Shown here piece by piece: positions 1 to 9,117 of a stretch of 64,000 bases of DNA. The position numbers were made by a program, and so were the translations under genes. Position 1 is the first letter of the stretch, and each line of letters begins with the position of its first letter. The DNA is taken from assembly GCF_001658025.2 (NCBI RefSeq), contig NZ_CP014007.2, positions 2,790,001 through 2,854,000 on the forward strand, in the 5' to 3' direction. The DNA comes from Kosakonia oryzae. GTDB lineage: Bacteria; Pseudomonadota; Gammaproteobacteria; Enterobacterales; Enterobacteriaceae. Under the pieces are notes generated by a model. It had not been told where the DNA came from and did no database searches. It was given only the letters and a program-made list of their open reading frames with translations.

Positions 1-516
1 GGCGATAAAGATATCTTCACCAAAGAAGACCGCAATGTTGTCGCACGCGGCAGCATGCGCTTTGATTTTGTCGCGGATATGCTGGGGTAATTCGCCGTAT
101 TCATTCAACGCGGCCCCTTCGGCCATTGGCGCCAGCAGTGGACGAACCGTTTGCGCATGCCCGCCAAGCGACATCAAGCCCAGCGCCGCCGTTCCCTCAC
201 GCGCGACAAAATAGAGCATCAAAATCCGTGCCGATGTCGCGCTGGCAATCTTTGCCACCCAGGCCTGCGCTCGCTCTTTCAGACCGTAATACTCCAGCAG
301 TCCGATAACCGGCAGGATCAAAATAAAAGTGGCCAGCGAGCGGCTATTGACGAACTTTTCGCCAAAGGTTTCCAGCAGCGTCCCGAAATCCATTCCCACT
401 AACAATCCGGTAGTCAACCCTGCAACAACGACCACCAACAGCGGGTTGAAGCGCAGTGCAAAACCAATAACCACTATCGGTATGCCGATAAGTGGCAGCA
501 GTGTAGAACCGTCCAT
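1..516 (-). CDS. DUF969 family inner-membrane protein (3' end outside window)
   Basis: The reverse strand is open from an ATG at 514-516 to the window edge, giving 172 residues of an incomplete protein. It is strongly hydrophobic: there are membrane segments at about residues 6-22, 26-42 and 60-75, and the loop after them contains the motif REGTAALGLMSLGGHAQ. From memory this matches DUF969 membrane proteins, which usually sit beside a DUF979 partner and sometimes a pyrrolidone-carboxylate peptidase; those neighbours would lie to the left of the window. Substrate and role are unknown. The gene is divergent from the winged-helix regulator at 770, so that protein may control it. Confidence 0.75.
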   Translation of the reverse strand, partial: MDGSTLLPLIGIPIVVIGFALRFNPLLVVVVAGLTTGLLVGMDFGTLLETFGEKFVNSRSLATFILILPVIGLLEYYGLKERAQAWVAKIASATSARILMLYFVAREGTAALGLMSLGGHAQTVRPLLAPMAEGAALNEYGELPQHIRDKIKAHAAACDNIAVFFGEDIFIA

Positions 517-769
517 AACGTTTACCCTATCTAAAGTGAGCGTTGCGCGCCGATGGCGATTTTTTTAATACTTCGTATTCAAACGAAGCGTGGTGCATTG
601 CGGCGAGCGATGTTGTGTATTGCGACAGCCCTGCGGTGTTCACAGAACCGGTATGAAAAGCTATATCTGAACCGCAAAAATATGTAAACGATTTATCAAT
701 AAAATGTTCTTATTTTATCGTTTTCAGTTTACATTTTTGGCTAAGAGTCACACTCCCGTAAGGAACGTT

Positions 770-1318
770 ATGAACTCAAAAAAGAGCGCCACATCAACAA
801 CTAGCGACGATATTGCGGATGGCCGTATCGTCTCTTCACGCCATCTGGTTTCCGAACGCTGCGCTGAATTATCGGAGCTGGAATATGCATTGATCATGAC
901 CAGCAACGCCTTCAACAAATGGATGGTGCGCTGTATGACCGCAGCAGGTGAACCTGATATGGGGGCTTTTGATGTCTCACTTCTGCATCATGTGAATCAT
1001 CGCAATCGTAAGAAAAAACTGGCAGATATCTGTTTTGTTCTGAACGTAGAAGATACGCATGTGGTGACCTACGCCCTGAAAAAGCTGATCAAAGCAGGCT
1101 ACGTGACGAGCGAAAAAGCCGGAAAGGAACTCTTTTTCTCCACGACCGATGAAGGAAAAGCGTTATGCATGAAATACCGCGATGTGCGTGAAGCCTGCCT
1201 GATCAGTATTCATGCGGAAAGCGGGATCCCGGGGCAATCCATTGGCGAAACGGCGCAGCTTTTACGCACCATCTCCTCCCTTTACGACACGGCCGCCCGC
1301 ACTGCCGCGTCGCTGTGA
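770..1318 (+). CDS. winged-helix (MarR-like) transcriptional regulator
   Basis: A 182-residue protein. I place the start at the ATG preceded by AAGGAACGTT; the longer frame from 704 has no ribosome-binding site. Residues about 55-150 read as a winged helix-turn-helix: the segment around LADICFVLNVEDTHVVTYAL is the likely recognition region, and the following KKLIKAGYVTSEKAGKELFF is a typical wing with the lysine/glycine pattern of MarR-like (HTH_27) proteins. The gene is divergent from the DUF969 gene across a 253-bp AT-rich gap, suggesting local regulation. The ligand is unknown. A hairpin terminator follows directly. Confidence 0.75.
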   Translation: MNSKKSATSTTSDDIADGRIVSSRHLVSERCAELSELEYALIMTSNAFNKWMVRCMTAAGEPDMGAFDVSLLHHVNHRNRKKKLADICFVLNVEDTHVVTYALKKLIKAGYVTSEKAGKELFFSTTDEGKALCMKYRDVREACLISIHAESGIPGQSIGETAQLLRTISSLYDTAARTAASL

Positions 1319-1326
1319 AATTGCCC

Positions 1327-1352
1327 GCCTCTCCAGATGGAGAGGCCGTTTT
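1327..1352 (+). terminator. intrinsic terminator after the winged-helix regulator
   Basis: An 8-bp perfect stem (GCCTCTCC / GGAGAGGC) with a four-base loop is followed by CGTTTT. It ends at the stop codon of the convergent dehydrogenase gene. Confidence 0.75.
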
Positions 1353-2308
1353 CAGCGGTTTATCACCTGTGAGGTATCACCGGCGAAAAAGCGCACCACG
1401 TTATCGAAGGCCGTTTTGAAATATAACTCATAGCTGGCGGTTTCCACATAACCCAGATGCGGCGTACAGAGCACATTCGGCATTTCCAGGTAAGGGTTAT
1501 GCGTATCGTATACAGGCTCTTGTTCGTAGACATCCAGCGCGGCATATCCGGGGCGCCCCTGGCGCAGCGCGTGGTAAAGCGCGCCTCCGGCAACCAGTTC
1601 TGCGCGGCTGGTATTGACGAATAATGCATCCGTTTTCATCAGTGCGAGATCGGCGGAAGTAATATTGCCTTCCGTTTGCGCCACTAAACGTTGATGCACG
1701 GTAATCACATCAGAAGTTGCGAAAAACTGCTCGCGATTTTCCGGCACCCGCAACCCGGCGGCACGAGCCTCTTGCTGTGCGCGTTCACTTCCCCACACCT
1801 GAACCTGCATATCAAATGCCTGCGCATAGCTGGCAATTCGCTTACCGATTTTGCCGTATCCAAGGATCCCTAAAACCTGTTTATTCACCGCCGATCCGAT
1901 TTCCGTTTGCCAACGCCCCTCTTTCATGGCATTCACCGAAGAAACGAATTTTCTTCTGGATGCCATAATCAAGAGCCACGTTAATTCAGCGGGTGCCACC
2001 GGAGAACCGACACCTTCGACAACAGCGACACCGGCCCGCGTGCAGGCGTCAATATCCACATTTCTTGCCAGCTTACCCGTTTGGCTAATTAACTTCAGAT
2101 TCGGTGTGCGGCGCAAAAACGCCTCATCAACAACGGTTCTTTCCCGGATGAGGATTAATGCCTGGGCGTTGAATAACGCGCTCTCTGCCTGCGTCTCTTT
2201 GCTTAAATCGCCCAGCGCAGAACAATGGAATTTATCATTCTGCCGCAGAAAACTGAGCTGCTGCGTGGCAAGCTGATAGTCGTCCGGAATTAACACCTGA
2301 ATAGCCAT
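1352..2308 (-). CDS. D-2-hydroxyacid dehydrogenase family protein
   Basis: 318 residues, the usual length of the family. These enzymes reduce 2-oxoacids to D-2-hydroxyacids, or the reverse, with NAD(P)H. The Rossmann motif LGYGKIGK lies near residue 150. The catalytic Arg is in NTSRAELV, the Glu in DVYEQEPV and the His in CTPHLGYVE, so the active site looks complete. The start has GAGAGGG upstream. Substrate cannot be told from sequence. It is followed upstream by a decayed LysR tail, perhaps its former regulator. Confidence 0.8.
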   Translation of the reverse strand: MAIQVLIPDDYQLATQQLSFLRQNDKFHCSALGDLSKETQAESALFNAQALILIRERTVVDEAFLRRTPNLKLISQTGKLARNVDIDACTRAGVAVVEGVGSPVAPAELTWLLIMASRRKFVSSVNAMKEGRWQTEIGSAVNKQVLGILGYGKIGKRIASYAQAFDMQVQVWGSERAQQEARAAGLRVPENREQFFATSDVITVHQRLVAQTEGNITSADLALMKTDALFVNTSRAELVAGGALYHALRQGRPGYAALDVYEQEPVYDTHNPYLEMPNVLCTPHLGYVETASYELYFKTAFDNVVRFFAGDTSQVINR

Positions 2309-2343
2309 TCTGCCCTCTCAATGTTGAATGATGTACCAACCGC

Positions 2344-2545
2344 TCAGTGCAACACCTGCAGTAATAACCCCTCCAGCCAGCGCACTTTCGGTGAGATATG
2401 GCGATGCGGATAGAGTATCGACAGTTTACGCGCGGGAACCGGGTTTTTCGATCAGCCATCCATTATCGATATGGATCCGCATTAATTCGTAGACTTTCGC
2501 CGGTTCCATCATCGGCAGAATGGGTGAACCGCCGCTGGATAGATC
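2344..2545 (-). pseudogene. remnant of a LysR-type regulator C-terminus (frameshifted)
   Basis: On the reverse strand, one frame ends with KLSILYPHRHISPKVRWLEG and stops at 2344-2346. LSILYPHR..SPKVR is the characteristic C-terminal stretch of LysR regulators of the CrgA type. The sequence just upstream (about IDNGWLIEKP) continues sensibly only if one base is removed in the A5C3 run near 2440. No N-terminal helix-turn-helix is found upstream: the next gene begins at 2621 on the other strand. This is therefore a truncated, frameshifted relic. The left boundary is the stop; the right boundary is approximate. Confidence 0.45.
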
Positions 2546-2620
2546 GATATCAACATCCCCGCCCGCGCGATGCTACAAAATGTCCTGGCCGCATAACGAC
2601 ACAACTCTTTGAGGCCTTAA

Positions 2621-3655
2621 ATGTTTTCCGCTTTACTCTTCAGGAATCCACGCGCTTGCCTGTTGATCCTTATGTTGCTGCTGATGAATATTGCAGCCTG
2701 GGGCTGGGCATTTTTCACCTTTGGCGATAGCGCCTCACTCATGGCGGCATGCCTGCTGGCATGGTGCTATGGCTTACGCCATGCGGTGGATGCCGACCAC
2801 ATCGCCGCCATCGATAATGTCACGCGTAAAATGATGCAGCACGGGAAAAGATCGTGCAGCGTCGGCACCTGGTTCTCGCTGGGGCATTCGACGATTGTTA
2901 TCCTTGCCACCATTGCCATTGCGGCAACCGCCACGGCGTTTAGCCATCATATGGCGTGGCTGCATGAAACCGGCGGCATAATTGGTACCAGCGTGTCGGC
3001 TTTTTTTCTGATCGTTATCGCGCTGGTGAATTTACTTATTCTCAGCAATGTCTGGCGCGCTTTCCGGCAATTAAAAAATGGTGACACATCGCTTCCCGAG
3101 GGAAATCTTGCCTCTGGCGGAGTGATGAGCTGGATCTTTCACCGCACATTCCGCCTGGTGTCGCAAAGCTGGCATATGTACCTTGTCGGTTTTTTATTCG
3201 GCCTGGGGTTTGATACCGCCACTGAAATTGGCGTACTGGGTATTTCCGCCGCCGGCGCGTCAAATGGCATGTCGGTATGGTCTATTCTGGTATTTCCGGC
3301 ACTCTTTACCAGCGGCATGGCGTTAATCGATACGCTGGATAATATCCTGATGGTCGAAGCCTATGGTTGGGCATTCAACAAACCGCAACGCAAACTCTAT
3401 TACAATATGACCATTACCGGCACCTCGGTTATTGTCGCGTTATTTATCGGTGGCAGCGAAGCGCTGGGGTTGATCGTGGATAAGCTTGATTTACATGGTA
3501 AATTCTGGGATATCATCGCCGTGATGAATGATAACCTGAGTAACGCCGGGTTCTTCGTGGTCGGATTGTTTATTCTCTGCTGGCTACTTTCTGTGCTGAA
3601 CTATCGGTGGAAAGGTTACGATGCGCTTTTTACGGATCAACAAACACCGCTGTAA
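2621..3655 (+). CDS. NiCoT family nickel/cobalt permease
   Basis: 344 residues and about eight membrane segments. The family signature RHAVDADHIAAIDN (the HX4DH metal motif) is at residues about 50-63 in the second helix, and the second signature GFLFGLGFDTATEIG lies near residue 190. HoxN/NixA-type permeases import Ni2+ or Co2+ through the inner membrane, usually to supply hydrogenase or urease. No such enzymes are in this window, so it may serve enzymes elsewhere. A short gap separates it from the lipoprotein gene downstream, and they may be co-transcribed. Confidence 0.9.
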   Translation: MFSALLFRNPRACLLILMLLLMNIAAWGWAFFTFGDSASLMAACLLAWCYGLRHAVDADHIAAIDNVTRKMMQHGKRSCSVGTWFSLGHSTIVILATIAIAATATAFSHHMAWLHETGGIIGTSVSAFFLIVIALVNLLILSNVWRAFRQLKNGDTSLPEGNLASGGVMSWIFHRTFRLVSQSWHMYLVGFLFGLGFDTATEIGVLGISAAGASNGMSVWSILVFPALFTSGMALIDTLDNILMVEAYGWAFNKPQRKLYYNMTITGTSVIVALFIGGSEALGLIVDKLDLHGKFWDIIAVMNDNLSNAGFFVVGLFILCWLLSVLNYRWKGYDALFTDQQTPL

Positions 3656-3679
3656 ACAGAAATAAAGGAAATAATAACA

Positions 3680-4081
3680 ATGGAGAAGTTAATGATGCTG
3701 GCGCTGCTGGTCAGCGTTGCGACAGGGTGCACGCCGCTTCACCCCACGGATTGCCTGAAAAAAAGTGCCTTAGAGTCCTGCGCTTATAATCGTTCCGGCA
3801 ACGTTACCGATACGGATATTTATGGTCAACAAGCGGCCGGAATTAAAAATGCGCTGGATTCTGCCCTCGCCGATCGCCATGCATGGAAAGGCAAAACCTG
3901 TACTGTGCATCTCGATTTTAACTATGACGGTAAATTGCAAAATATGGTTATCAGAGGTGGCGATAAAGAGTATTGCGCAGCGCTGGAAGCGGCGGCTAAA
4001 AAAGCCGTCTTCCCACCTTTCACCGATCAAAAAGTCTACGATGTGATGAGCTCGGCACGCTGGAATATGCAGGGCTACTAA
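3680..4081 (+). CDS. small lipoprotein with a TolA C-terminal-like domain
   Basis: 133 residues. The N-terminus has a short hydrophobic stretch ending in the lipobox-like VATGC, predicting a lipoprotein with Cys15 or so as the acylated residue. The rest (about 50-130) resembles domain III of TolA: KTCTVHLDFNYDGKLQNM, then RGGDKEYCAALEAAAKKA, with the paired cysteines of that fold. TolA itself is much longer and has an inner-membrane anchor and a long helix; those are absent. It might interact with Tol/Pal partners or with colicin/phage proteins that use TolA, but this is inference. The start is preceded by AAAGGAAATAATAACA. Confidence 0.7.
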   Translation: MEKLMMLALLVSVATGCTPLHPTDCLKKSALESCAYNRSGNVTDTDIYGQQAAGIKNALDSALADRHAWKGKTCTVHLDFNYDGKLQNMVIRGGDKEYCAALEAAAKKAVFPPFTDQKVYDVMSSARWNMQGY

Positions 4082-4093
4082 AAAAGGATAAAA

Positions 4094-4120
4094 AAAGCCG
4101 ACAACATTGTCGGCTTTTAA
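4094..4120. terminator. bidirectional terminator between the lipoprotein gene and ddc
   Basis: A 10-bp stem (AAAGCCGACA / TGTCGGCTTT) with T-runs in both directions; the longer T7 run is on the reverse strand, after ddc. Confidence 0.85.
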
Positions 4121-4133
4121 TACTGCTTACACG

Positions 4134-5597
4134 TTAAGCGTTGAGCAGTTGCTCTCCGCAGGCTTTTACGCTTGCCAGCAGAACTTTAACATCCTGCAGA
4201 CACACCGTCGGGTTCAGCAGCGTCAACTTCAGGCAGGTAATGCCATCAGCTTCCGTTACCCCAACGTTCGCTGCCCCGGAGGCCAGCAACGCATCACCAA
4301 TGCGCTGGTTCAGCAACGCAACGGCGGACATATCATCGTTTTGCGGGCGGAAGCGGAACAGCACGCTGGCAAGCTGAGGTTGCATCACCAGTTCCAGCTG
4401 CGGCTCCTGCGCGACAAATTCTGCCACCTGCTGCGCCAGCGTTACGCCATTATCAATGATTTCGGCGTACTGCTTTTTACCCAGCGCTTCCAGGCCCATC
4501 CACAGTTTCAGCGCATCGAAACGACGGGTGGTTTGCAGAGATTTCGATACCAGGTTCGGTACACCATGCTCTTCGTCAAAGTCCGAGTTCAGGTAAGCCG
4601 CCTGGTAACGCATCAGTTGATAGTGACGCGGATCTTTCAGCAAGAACGCGCCGCAGCTGATGGTCTGGAAGAACTGCTTGTGGAAATCAAGCGTGACGGA
4701 ATCCGCCAACTCAAGGCCATTCAGGTAGTGACGGAATTTCTCAGACAGCAGCAGTGCGCCGCCCCAGGCCGCATCCACGTGCATCCAGGTCTGGTATTCC
4801 GCCGCCAGCGCAGCAATCTCCGCTAACGGATCGATAGCCCCGGCGTCCGTTGTACCCGCAGTTGCAACGATCGCCAGAACCTGTTCGCCGTTGGCTTTCG
4901 CCTGCGCCAGCTTCGCCGCCAGATCGTTGAGATCCATGCGGGAGAATTCATCCGTCTTCACCAGCGTCACGGAGCGATAACCCAGCCCCATCAGCGCCAT
5001 GTTTTTCTGCACGGAGAAGTGGGCATTTTCAGAGCATAATACTTTGATTTTGCTCAGATCGCCCGTTAAGCCATCCTGCTGAACTGAGTGGCCCTGGCGC
5101 GCAAAAAACGCATCGCGAGCCAGCATTAACCCCATCAGGTTGCTCTGGGTGCCGCCGCTGGTAAACACCCCGGCGTCGCCCGGCTGGTAACCCACCTGGG
5201 TGCGCAGCCATTCAATCAGCTTGATCTCAATGATGGTGGCTGAAGGGCTTTGATCCCACGAATCCATGCTCTGGTTGGTGGCGTTGATCAGCACTTCCGC
5301 CGCCTGGCTGATCACCAGGCTCGGGCAGTGAAGATGCGCAACACACTGCGGGTGATGCACAGAAAGACTGTCTTTCAGGAAGTACTCAACGGCGCGCTCA
5401 ATCGCGGCCTGGTTGCCCAGGCCCTGAGAGGTAAATTCTAAATTGATGCGCTCACGCAGCTGCTCAACCGTTTTGCCCTGGTACATCTCAGGTTGTTTCA
5501 GCCACTGCACAACCGCTTTTGTGCTCTGCTCAATGGCATCCTGATAGGCGGCAATACTTTGCGCAGAACCTGAAAGAATCGGATTTACATCAGACAT
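4134..5597 (-). CDS. ddc: L-2,4-diaminobutyrate decarboxylase
   Basis: 487 residues. A PLP-dependent group II decarboxylase that converts L-2,4-diaminobutyrate to 1,3-diaminopropane in the cytoplasm. The PLP lysine is in LDFHKQFF (about residue 305), the aspartate that contacts the pyridine nitrogen is in HVDAAWGGALLLS, and SGGTQSNLMGL is the conserved phosphate-loop region. It lies 13 bp downstream of dat, the enzyme that makes its substrate, so function is well supported by context. A strong terminator follows. Other group II decarboxylases (glutamate, tyrosine) are less likely given the dat partner. Confidence 0.92.
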   Translation of the reverse strand: MSDVNPILSGSAQSIAAYQDAIEQSTKAVVQWLKQPEMYQGKTVEQLRERINLEFTSQGLGNQAAIERAVEYFLKDSLSVHHPQCVAHLHCPSLVISQAAEVLINATNQSMDSWDQSPSATIIEIKLIEWLRTQVGYQPGDAGVFTSGGTQSNLMGLMLARDAFFARQGHSVQQDGLTGDLSKIKVLCSENAHFSVQKNMALMGLGYRSVTLVKTDEFSRMDLNDLAAKLAQAKANGEQVLAIVATAGTTDAGAIDPLAEIAALAAEYQTWMHVDAAWGGALLLSEKFRHYLNGLELADSVTLDFHKQFFQTISCGAFLLKDPRHYQLMRYQAAYLNSDFDEEHGVPNLVSKSLQTTRRFDALKLWMGLEALGKKQYAEIIDNGVTLAQQVAEFVAQEPQLELVMQPQLASVLFRFRPQNDDMSAVALLNQRIGDALLASGAANVGVTEADGITCLKLTLLNPTVCLQDVKVLLASVKACGEQLLNA

Positions 5598-5610
5598 TCA
5601 ATTGCTCCGA

Positions 5611-6996
5611 TTAAACAGGCTTAACGCCGGCTGCCAACAACGCGTTCTCAAACTTGTCGAGGAAGATTTCCAGCTCGTCATTGCTGATCAGCAGCGATGG
5701 CAGCAGGCGCAGCACGCAACCGTTACGGCCGCCGCGCTCCAGAATCAGACCATTTTCGAAGCATTTTTTCTGCAGCAGCGCAGAAAGCTCGCCGTCTGCC
5801 GGGTAGCAACCCATGTGATCCTGCGCTTCGTTCGGCTTGACGATTTCAATACCAATCATCAGACCCAGACCGCGCACGTGGCCGATAACCGGGTAACGTT
5901 TTTGCAGCGCGGCCAGTTTTTCTTTCAGCCAGACGCCCTGCGCTGCCACTTTGTCGGCAATACGGTCGTCTTTCAGGATCTTCAGCGTTGTCAGACCGGT
6001 CGCCATCGCCAGCTGGTTGCCGCGGAACGTCCCGGTGTGGTGGCCCGGCGCCCATGCGTCGAACTGTTTTTTGATACCCAGTACGGCCAGCGGCAAACCG
6101 CCGCCAACAGCTTTAGACATCACAATGATATCCGGCTCGATACCGGCGTGTTCGAAGGCGAACAGTTTACCGGTACGGGCAAAGCCCGCCTGCACTTCGT
6201 CGATGATCAGGACAATGCCATGTTCCTGCGTCACTTTACGGATGCGCTGTAACCACTCGACCGGCGCCGGGTTCACGCCGCCCTCGCCCTGCACGGCTTC
6301 GAGGATCACCGCAGCCGGTTTACGCACGCCGCTTTCAACGTCGTTGATCAGGTTTTCGAAGTAGTAAGTTAACGCTTTCACGCCGGCTTCGCCGCCGATA
6401 CCCAGCGGGCAGCGGTATTCGTTCGGGTAAGGCATAAACTGCACTTCCGGCATCATGCCGTTAACCGCTTCTTTCGGCGACAGGTTGCCGGTCACCGCCA
6501 GCGCGCCGTGGGTCATACCATGATAACCGCCGGAGAAGCTGATCACGCCGGAACGGCCGGTCACTTTTTTCGCCAGTTTCAACGCGGCTTCTACCGCATC
6601 CGCACCCGAAGGACCGGTGAACTGCAGGCAATACTCTTTGCCCTGGCCCGGCAGCAGCGACAGCAGATAAGCAGAGAACTCATCTTTTAACGGCGTGGTC
6701 AGATCCAGTGTATGTAACGGTAAGCCGCTGGTAATGACACTTTGGATGCTTTGCAGAACTTCAGGATGGTTATGACCCAGAGCCATGGTTCCTGCACCTG
6801 CGAGGCAGTCAAGATATTGATTATTTTCGACATCGGTGATCCAGACGCCCTGCGCTTTGGCAATTGCCAGAGGCAATTTACGCGGATAGCTCCTTACATT
6901 GGATTCAAACTCGGCTTGTCGTGCCAGGAAGGTTTCATTGTTCTGAGGTAATGAATTTGCATTCAAAGTATCAATACGGACTTTATCCGTCATCAT
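5611..6996 (-). CDS. dat: diaminobutyrate--2-oxoglutarate aminotransferase
   Basis: 461 residues from the first ATG of an ATGATG pair; AGGAG lies 4 nt before the first and 7 nt before the second, so 6993 is equally possible. The longer frame from 7026 lacks a site. It is a class III PLP aminotransferase that makes L-2,4-diaminobutyrate from aspartate semialdehyde with glutamate as donor. Visible motifs: [48 protein letters not shown] and the PLP lysine in [13 protein letters not shown]. It is first in the dat-ddc operon. Its substrate depends on aspartokinase, whose gene is the divergent neighbour. Confidence 0.92.
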   Translation of the reverse strand: MMTDKVRIDTLNANSLPQNNETFLARQAEFESNVRSYPRKLPLAIAKAQGVWITDVENNQYLDCLAGAGTMALGHNHPEVLQSIQSVITSGLPLHTLDLTTPLKDEFSAYLLSLLPGQGKEYCLQFTGPSGADAVEAALKLAKKVTGRSGVISFSGGYHGMTHGALAVTGNLSPKEAVNGMMPEVQFMPYPNEYRCPLGIGGEAGVKALTYYFENLINDVESGVRKPAAVILEAVQGEGGVNPAPVEWLQRIRKVTQEHGIVLIIDEVQAGFARTGKLFAFEHAGIEPDIIVMSKAVGGGLPLAVLGIKKQFDAWAPGHHTGTFRGNQLAMATGLTTLKILKDDRIADKVAAQGVWLKEKLAALQKRYPVIGHVRGLGLMIGIEIVKPNEAQDHMGCYPADGELSALLQKKCFENGLILERGGRNGCVLRLLPSLLISNDELEIFLDKFENALLAAGVKPV

Positions 6997-7399
6997 ATCA
7001 CTCCTACAACCAGCGCGATGTTTCACTCTGATTGAATAATGGTTTATGGGATTTGCTCAAAAAAAAACGCGGCTAATATATGTTTTTTTAACGCCGGACT
7101 CAATCTTTTATTTTTAAAGGCATTTATCGACAATTACCTTTAAAATCAATAAGAAAAATAACACCTGCGCAGAATTTGCGTTACTTCAATTGTAAGCAAT
7201 TCTGTTACAAATACCAAAGCGGAGCACTAACAGAGGAGTAAAGGCCTGAAATTATGGCTCTAAGCGCTGGCTTTTTATCCTGCAAAGCGCGGTATCGCCA
7301 TTAATAACGGCGAAAATTAACGGCTAATGCGTTATTTTTCAGTTCTGCTGCATAAAGTGTAAGGAAAATATCGATTCAGCCGGGCAAATCACTTAATAT

Positions 7400-7605
7400 G
7401 CCCGCTCCAAATTTCCCTGTGCGGAGAAACATTGAACAATGTGCGGCGCACTGTAACCAGGAAGTCACCGATTTAAGCTATAGAGCGCATCACCCGATAA
7501 CCTGTGACAGGCAATACCGGTTATCGACAACGGGAGCAAATCCTGGGTTGTCATCAGAAATGTTCGCGGGCGGACATTTCGTAAGGCAAATACCACCGGG
7601 CAACC
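7400..7605 (+). promoter_or_regulatory. leader of the aspartokinase gene, diverged lysine-riboswitch (L-box)-like element
   Basis: The 686 bp between dat and the aspartokinase gene hold no convincing ORF. Within it, TCCTGGGTTGTCATCAG (7541-7557) followed by a stem GAAATGT...ACATTTC (7557-7580) closely matches, from memory, the 3' half of the E. coli lysC riboswitch in both sequence and order. The 5' half is much less alike (possible core pieces GCGGCGC and GGAAGTCACCG near 7442-7472), and the final P1 strand (GTGGAGCAC in E. coli) is not seen. I read it as a diverged L-box whose ligand response may be changed. The remaining part, 6997-7400, is AT-rich and should hold two divergent promoters that I cannot place. 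Confidence 0.5.
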
Positions 7606-7682
7606 GGACTGGTTATTTCACCTTATGCCGAGAATGAAAATTTTCTTGCCATGAATTCATGGCGCCCTGATATGAGATTGTT

Positions 7683-9044
7683 ATGACTCGCACTTTTCCA
7701 CACATCGTCGTTGCCAAATTCGGCGGCACCAGTGTTGCTGACTTTGACGCGATGAGCCGTAGCGCCACCATCGTTCTTGCCGATAAAGATGTCCGTCTGG
7801 TTGTTCTGTCTGCCTCTGCGGGCGTGACCAATATTTTAGTCGAGCTTTCTGCCGGCCTGGAAAGCCGCGAACGCCTGGACAAAATCGAAACCCTGCGCAC
7901 CATTCAGTACAACATTATCTCCCGCCTGAAACAGCAGGATGCTATTCGCCAGGAGATCGACCACCTGCTCGACAACATCAGCCGCCTGGCGGAAGAAGCC
8001 TGTACTGCCCGCTCGGCCGCGCTCAGCGATGCGCTGGTCAGCCACGGCGAATTGATGTCCAGCCTGCTGTTTGTCGAGGTGCTGCGCGAGCGCGATGTCG
8101 AAACCGAATGGTTTGATGCCCGCAAAGTTATTCGCACCACTGATAACTTTGGTTGCGCAGAACCGGTGCTGGATGCCACGGCAGAACGCGTTGAAAGACG
8201 GCTGCGTCCGCGTACCGAGCAGGCATTAGTGGTTACGCAGGGGTTTATCGGCCGCGAAGCGAACGGTCAAACCACCACGCTTGGCCGTGGCGGCAGTGAC
8301 TACACCGCCTCGCTGCTGGGTGAAGCGTTACACGCGGCGCGCGTGGATATCTGGACCGATGTCGCCGGGATCTACACCACCGATCCGCGTATCGTCTCTA
8401 AGGCGCAGCGCATCGAGCAGATCTCATTTTCCGAAGCCAGCGAAATGGCAACCTTTGGTGCAAAAGTGCTGCATCCGGCGACACTATTGCCGGCAATGCG
8501 CAAAAATATCCCGGTCTTTGTCGGTTCCAGCAAACAACCTTCCGCCGGCGGTACGCTGGTCTGCCGCGATGCCGAAAACCCGCCGCGTTACCGCGCGCTG
8601 GCCATTCGCCGCCAGCAGACGCTGATGAAATTACACTGCGAGCAGGGGCAGTCCGCCTGCCACTTTTTAGCGGATACTTTCGCGCTGCTGGCGCGCCACG
8701 ATGTGTCGGTCGATTCCATCACCACCTCAGAAACCAGTATCGCGCTGCTGCTGAACGCCTCCTGTGCCACCTCCGGTGAATCGAACCTGCTGACCACTTC
8801 TCTGCTCACCGAGCTGTCGTCGCATTGCCGCGTGGAGGTGGAAACCGGGCTTGCTTTAGTCAGCCTGATCGGTAATTCGCTGTCACAGGCTGAAGGCGTC
8901 TGCCATGAGGTGTTCGCCGGGCTGGCAAATCATCCCGTGCGGCTGATTTGCCACGGTGCGTCGCGCCACAGCCTCGGTTTCCTGCTGCCTGCAGAGGCCG
9001 CAGACGACGCGGTAAAAGCCTTACACCGCCGTCTGTTTGAATAA
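7683..9044 (+). CDS. lysC: lysine-sensitive-type aspartokinase (AK III family), divergent copy
   Basis: 453 residues against 449 for E. coli LysC. It phosphorylates aspartate, the first step to aspartate semialdehyde. The kinase motif VAKFGGTSVADFDAM, the central TTLGRGGSDYTASLL and WTDVAGIYTTDPR are intact, and two C-terminal ACT domains are present. Overall it looks only moderately similar to E. coli LysC, less than expected for an enterobacterial orthologue. In the first ACT domain, the positions equivalent to E. coli M318, S321, G323 and V347 are G, A, H and T. Changes at those sites are known to weaken lysine inhibition. It sits beside dat-ddc and may be dedicated to that pathway. The ribosome-binding site is weak. 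Confidence 0.88.
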   Translation: MTRTFPHIVVAKFGGTSVADFDAMSRSATIVLADKDVRLVVLSASAGVTNILVELSAGLESRERLDKIETLRTIQYNIISRLKQQDAIRQEIDHLLDNISRLAEEACTARSAALSDALVSHGELMSSLLFVEVLRERDVETEWFDARKVIRTTDNFGCAEPVLDATAERVERRLRPRTEQALVVTQGFIGREANGQTTTLGRGGSDYTASLLGEALHAARVDIWTDVAGIYTTDPRIVSKAQRIEQISFSEASEMATFGAKVLHPATLLPAMRKNIPVFVGSSKQPSAGGTLVCRDAENPPRYRALAIRRQQTLMKLHCEQGQSACHFLADTFALLARHDVSVDSITTSETSIALLLNASCATSGESNLLTTSLLTELSSHCRVEVETGLALVSLIGNSLSQAEGVCHEVFAGLANHPVRLICHGASRHSLGFLLPAEAADDAVKALHRRLFE

Positions 9045-9080
9045 CGGCGATGGATAAACCCGGCGCTTAAGCCCGGCTTT

Positions 9081-9117
9081 GTGCTGGCAGACAACCCGCT
9101 CTGCCAGCACGAAAAAT
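9081..9117 (+). terminator. intrinsic terminator after the aspartokinase gene
   Basis: An 11-bp perfect stem (GTGCTGGCAGA / TCTGCCAGCAC, 9081-9091 with 9100-9110) with an 8-base loop, followed by GAAAAAT. The trailing run is A-rich, not T-rich, so it may serve as a stabilising hairpin. Confidence 0.55.
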
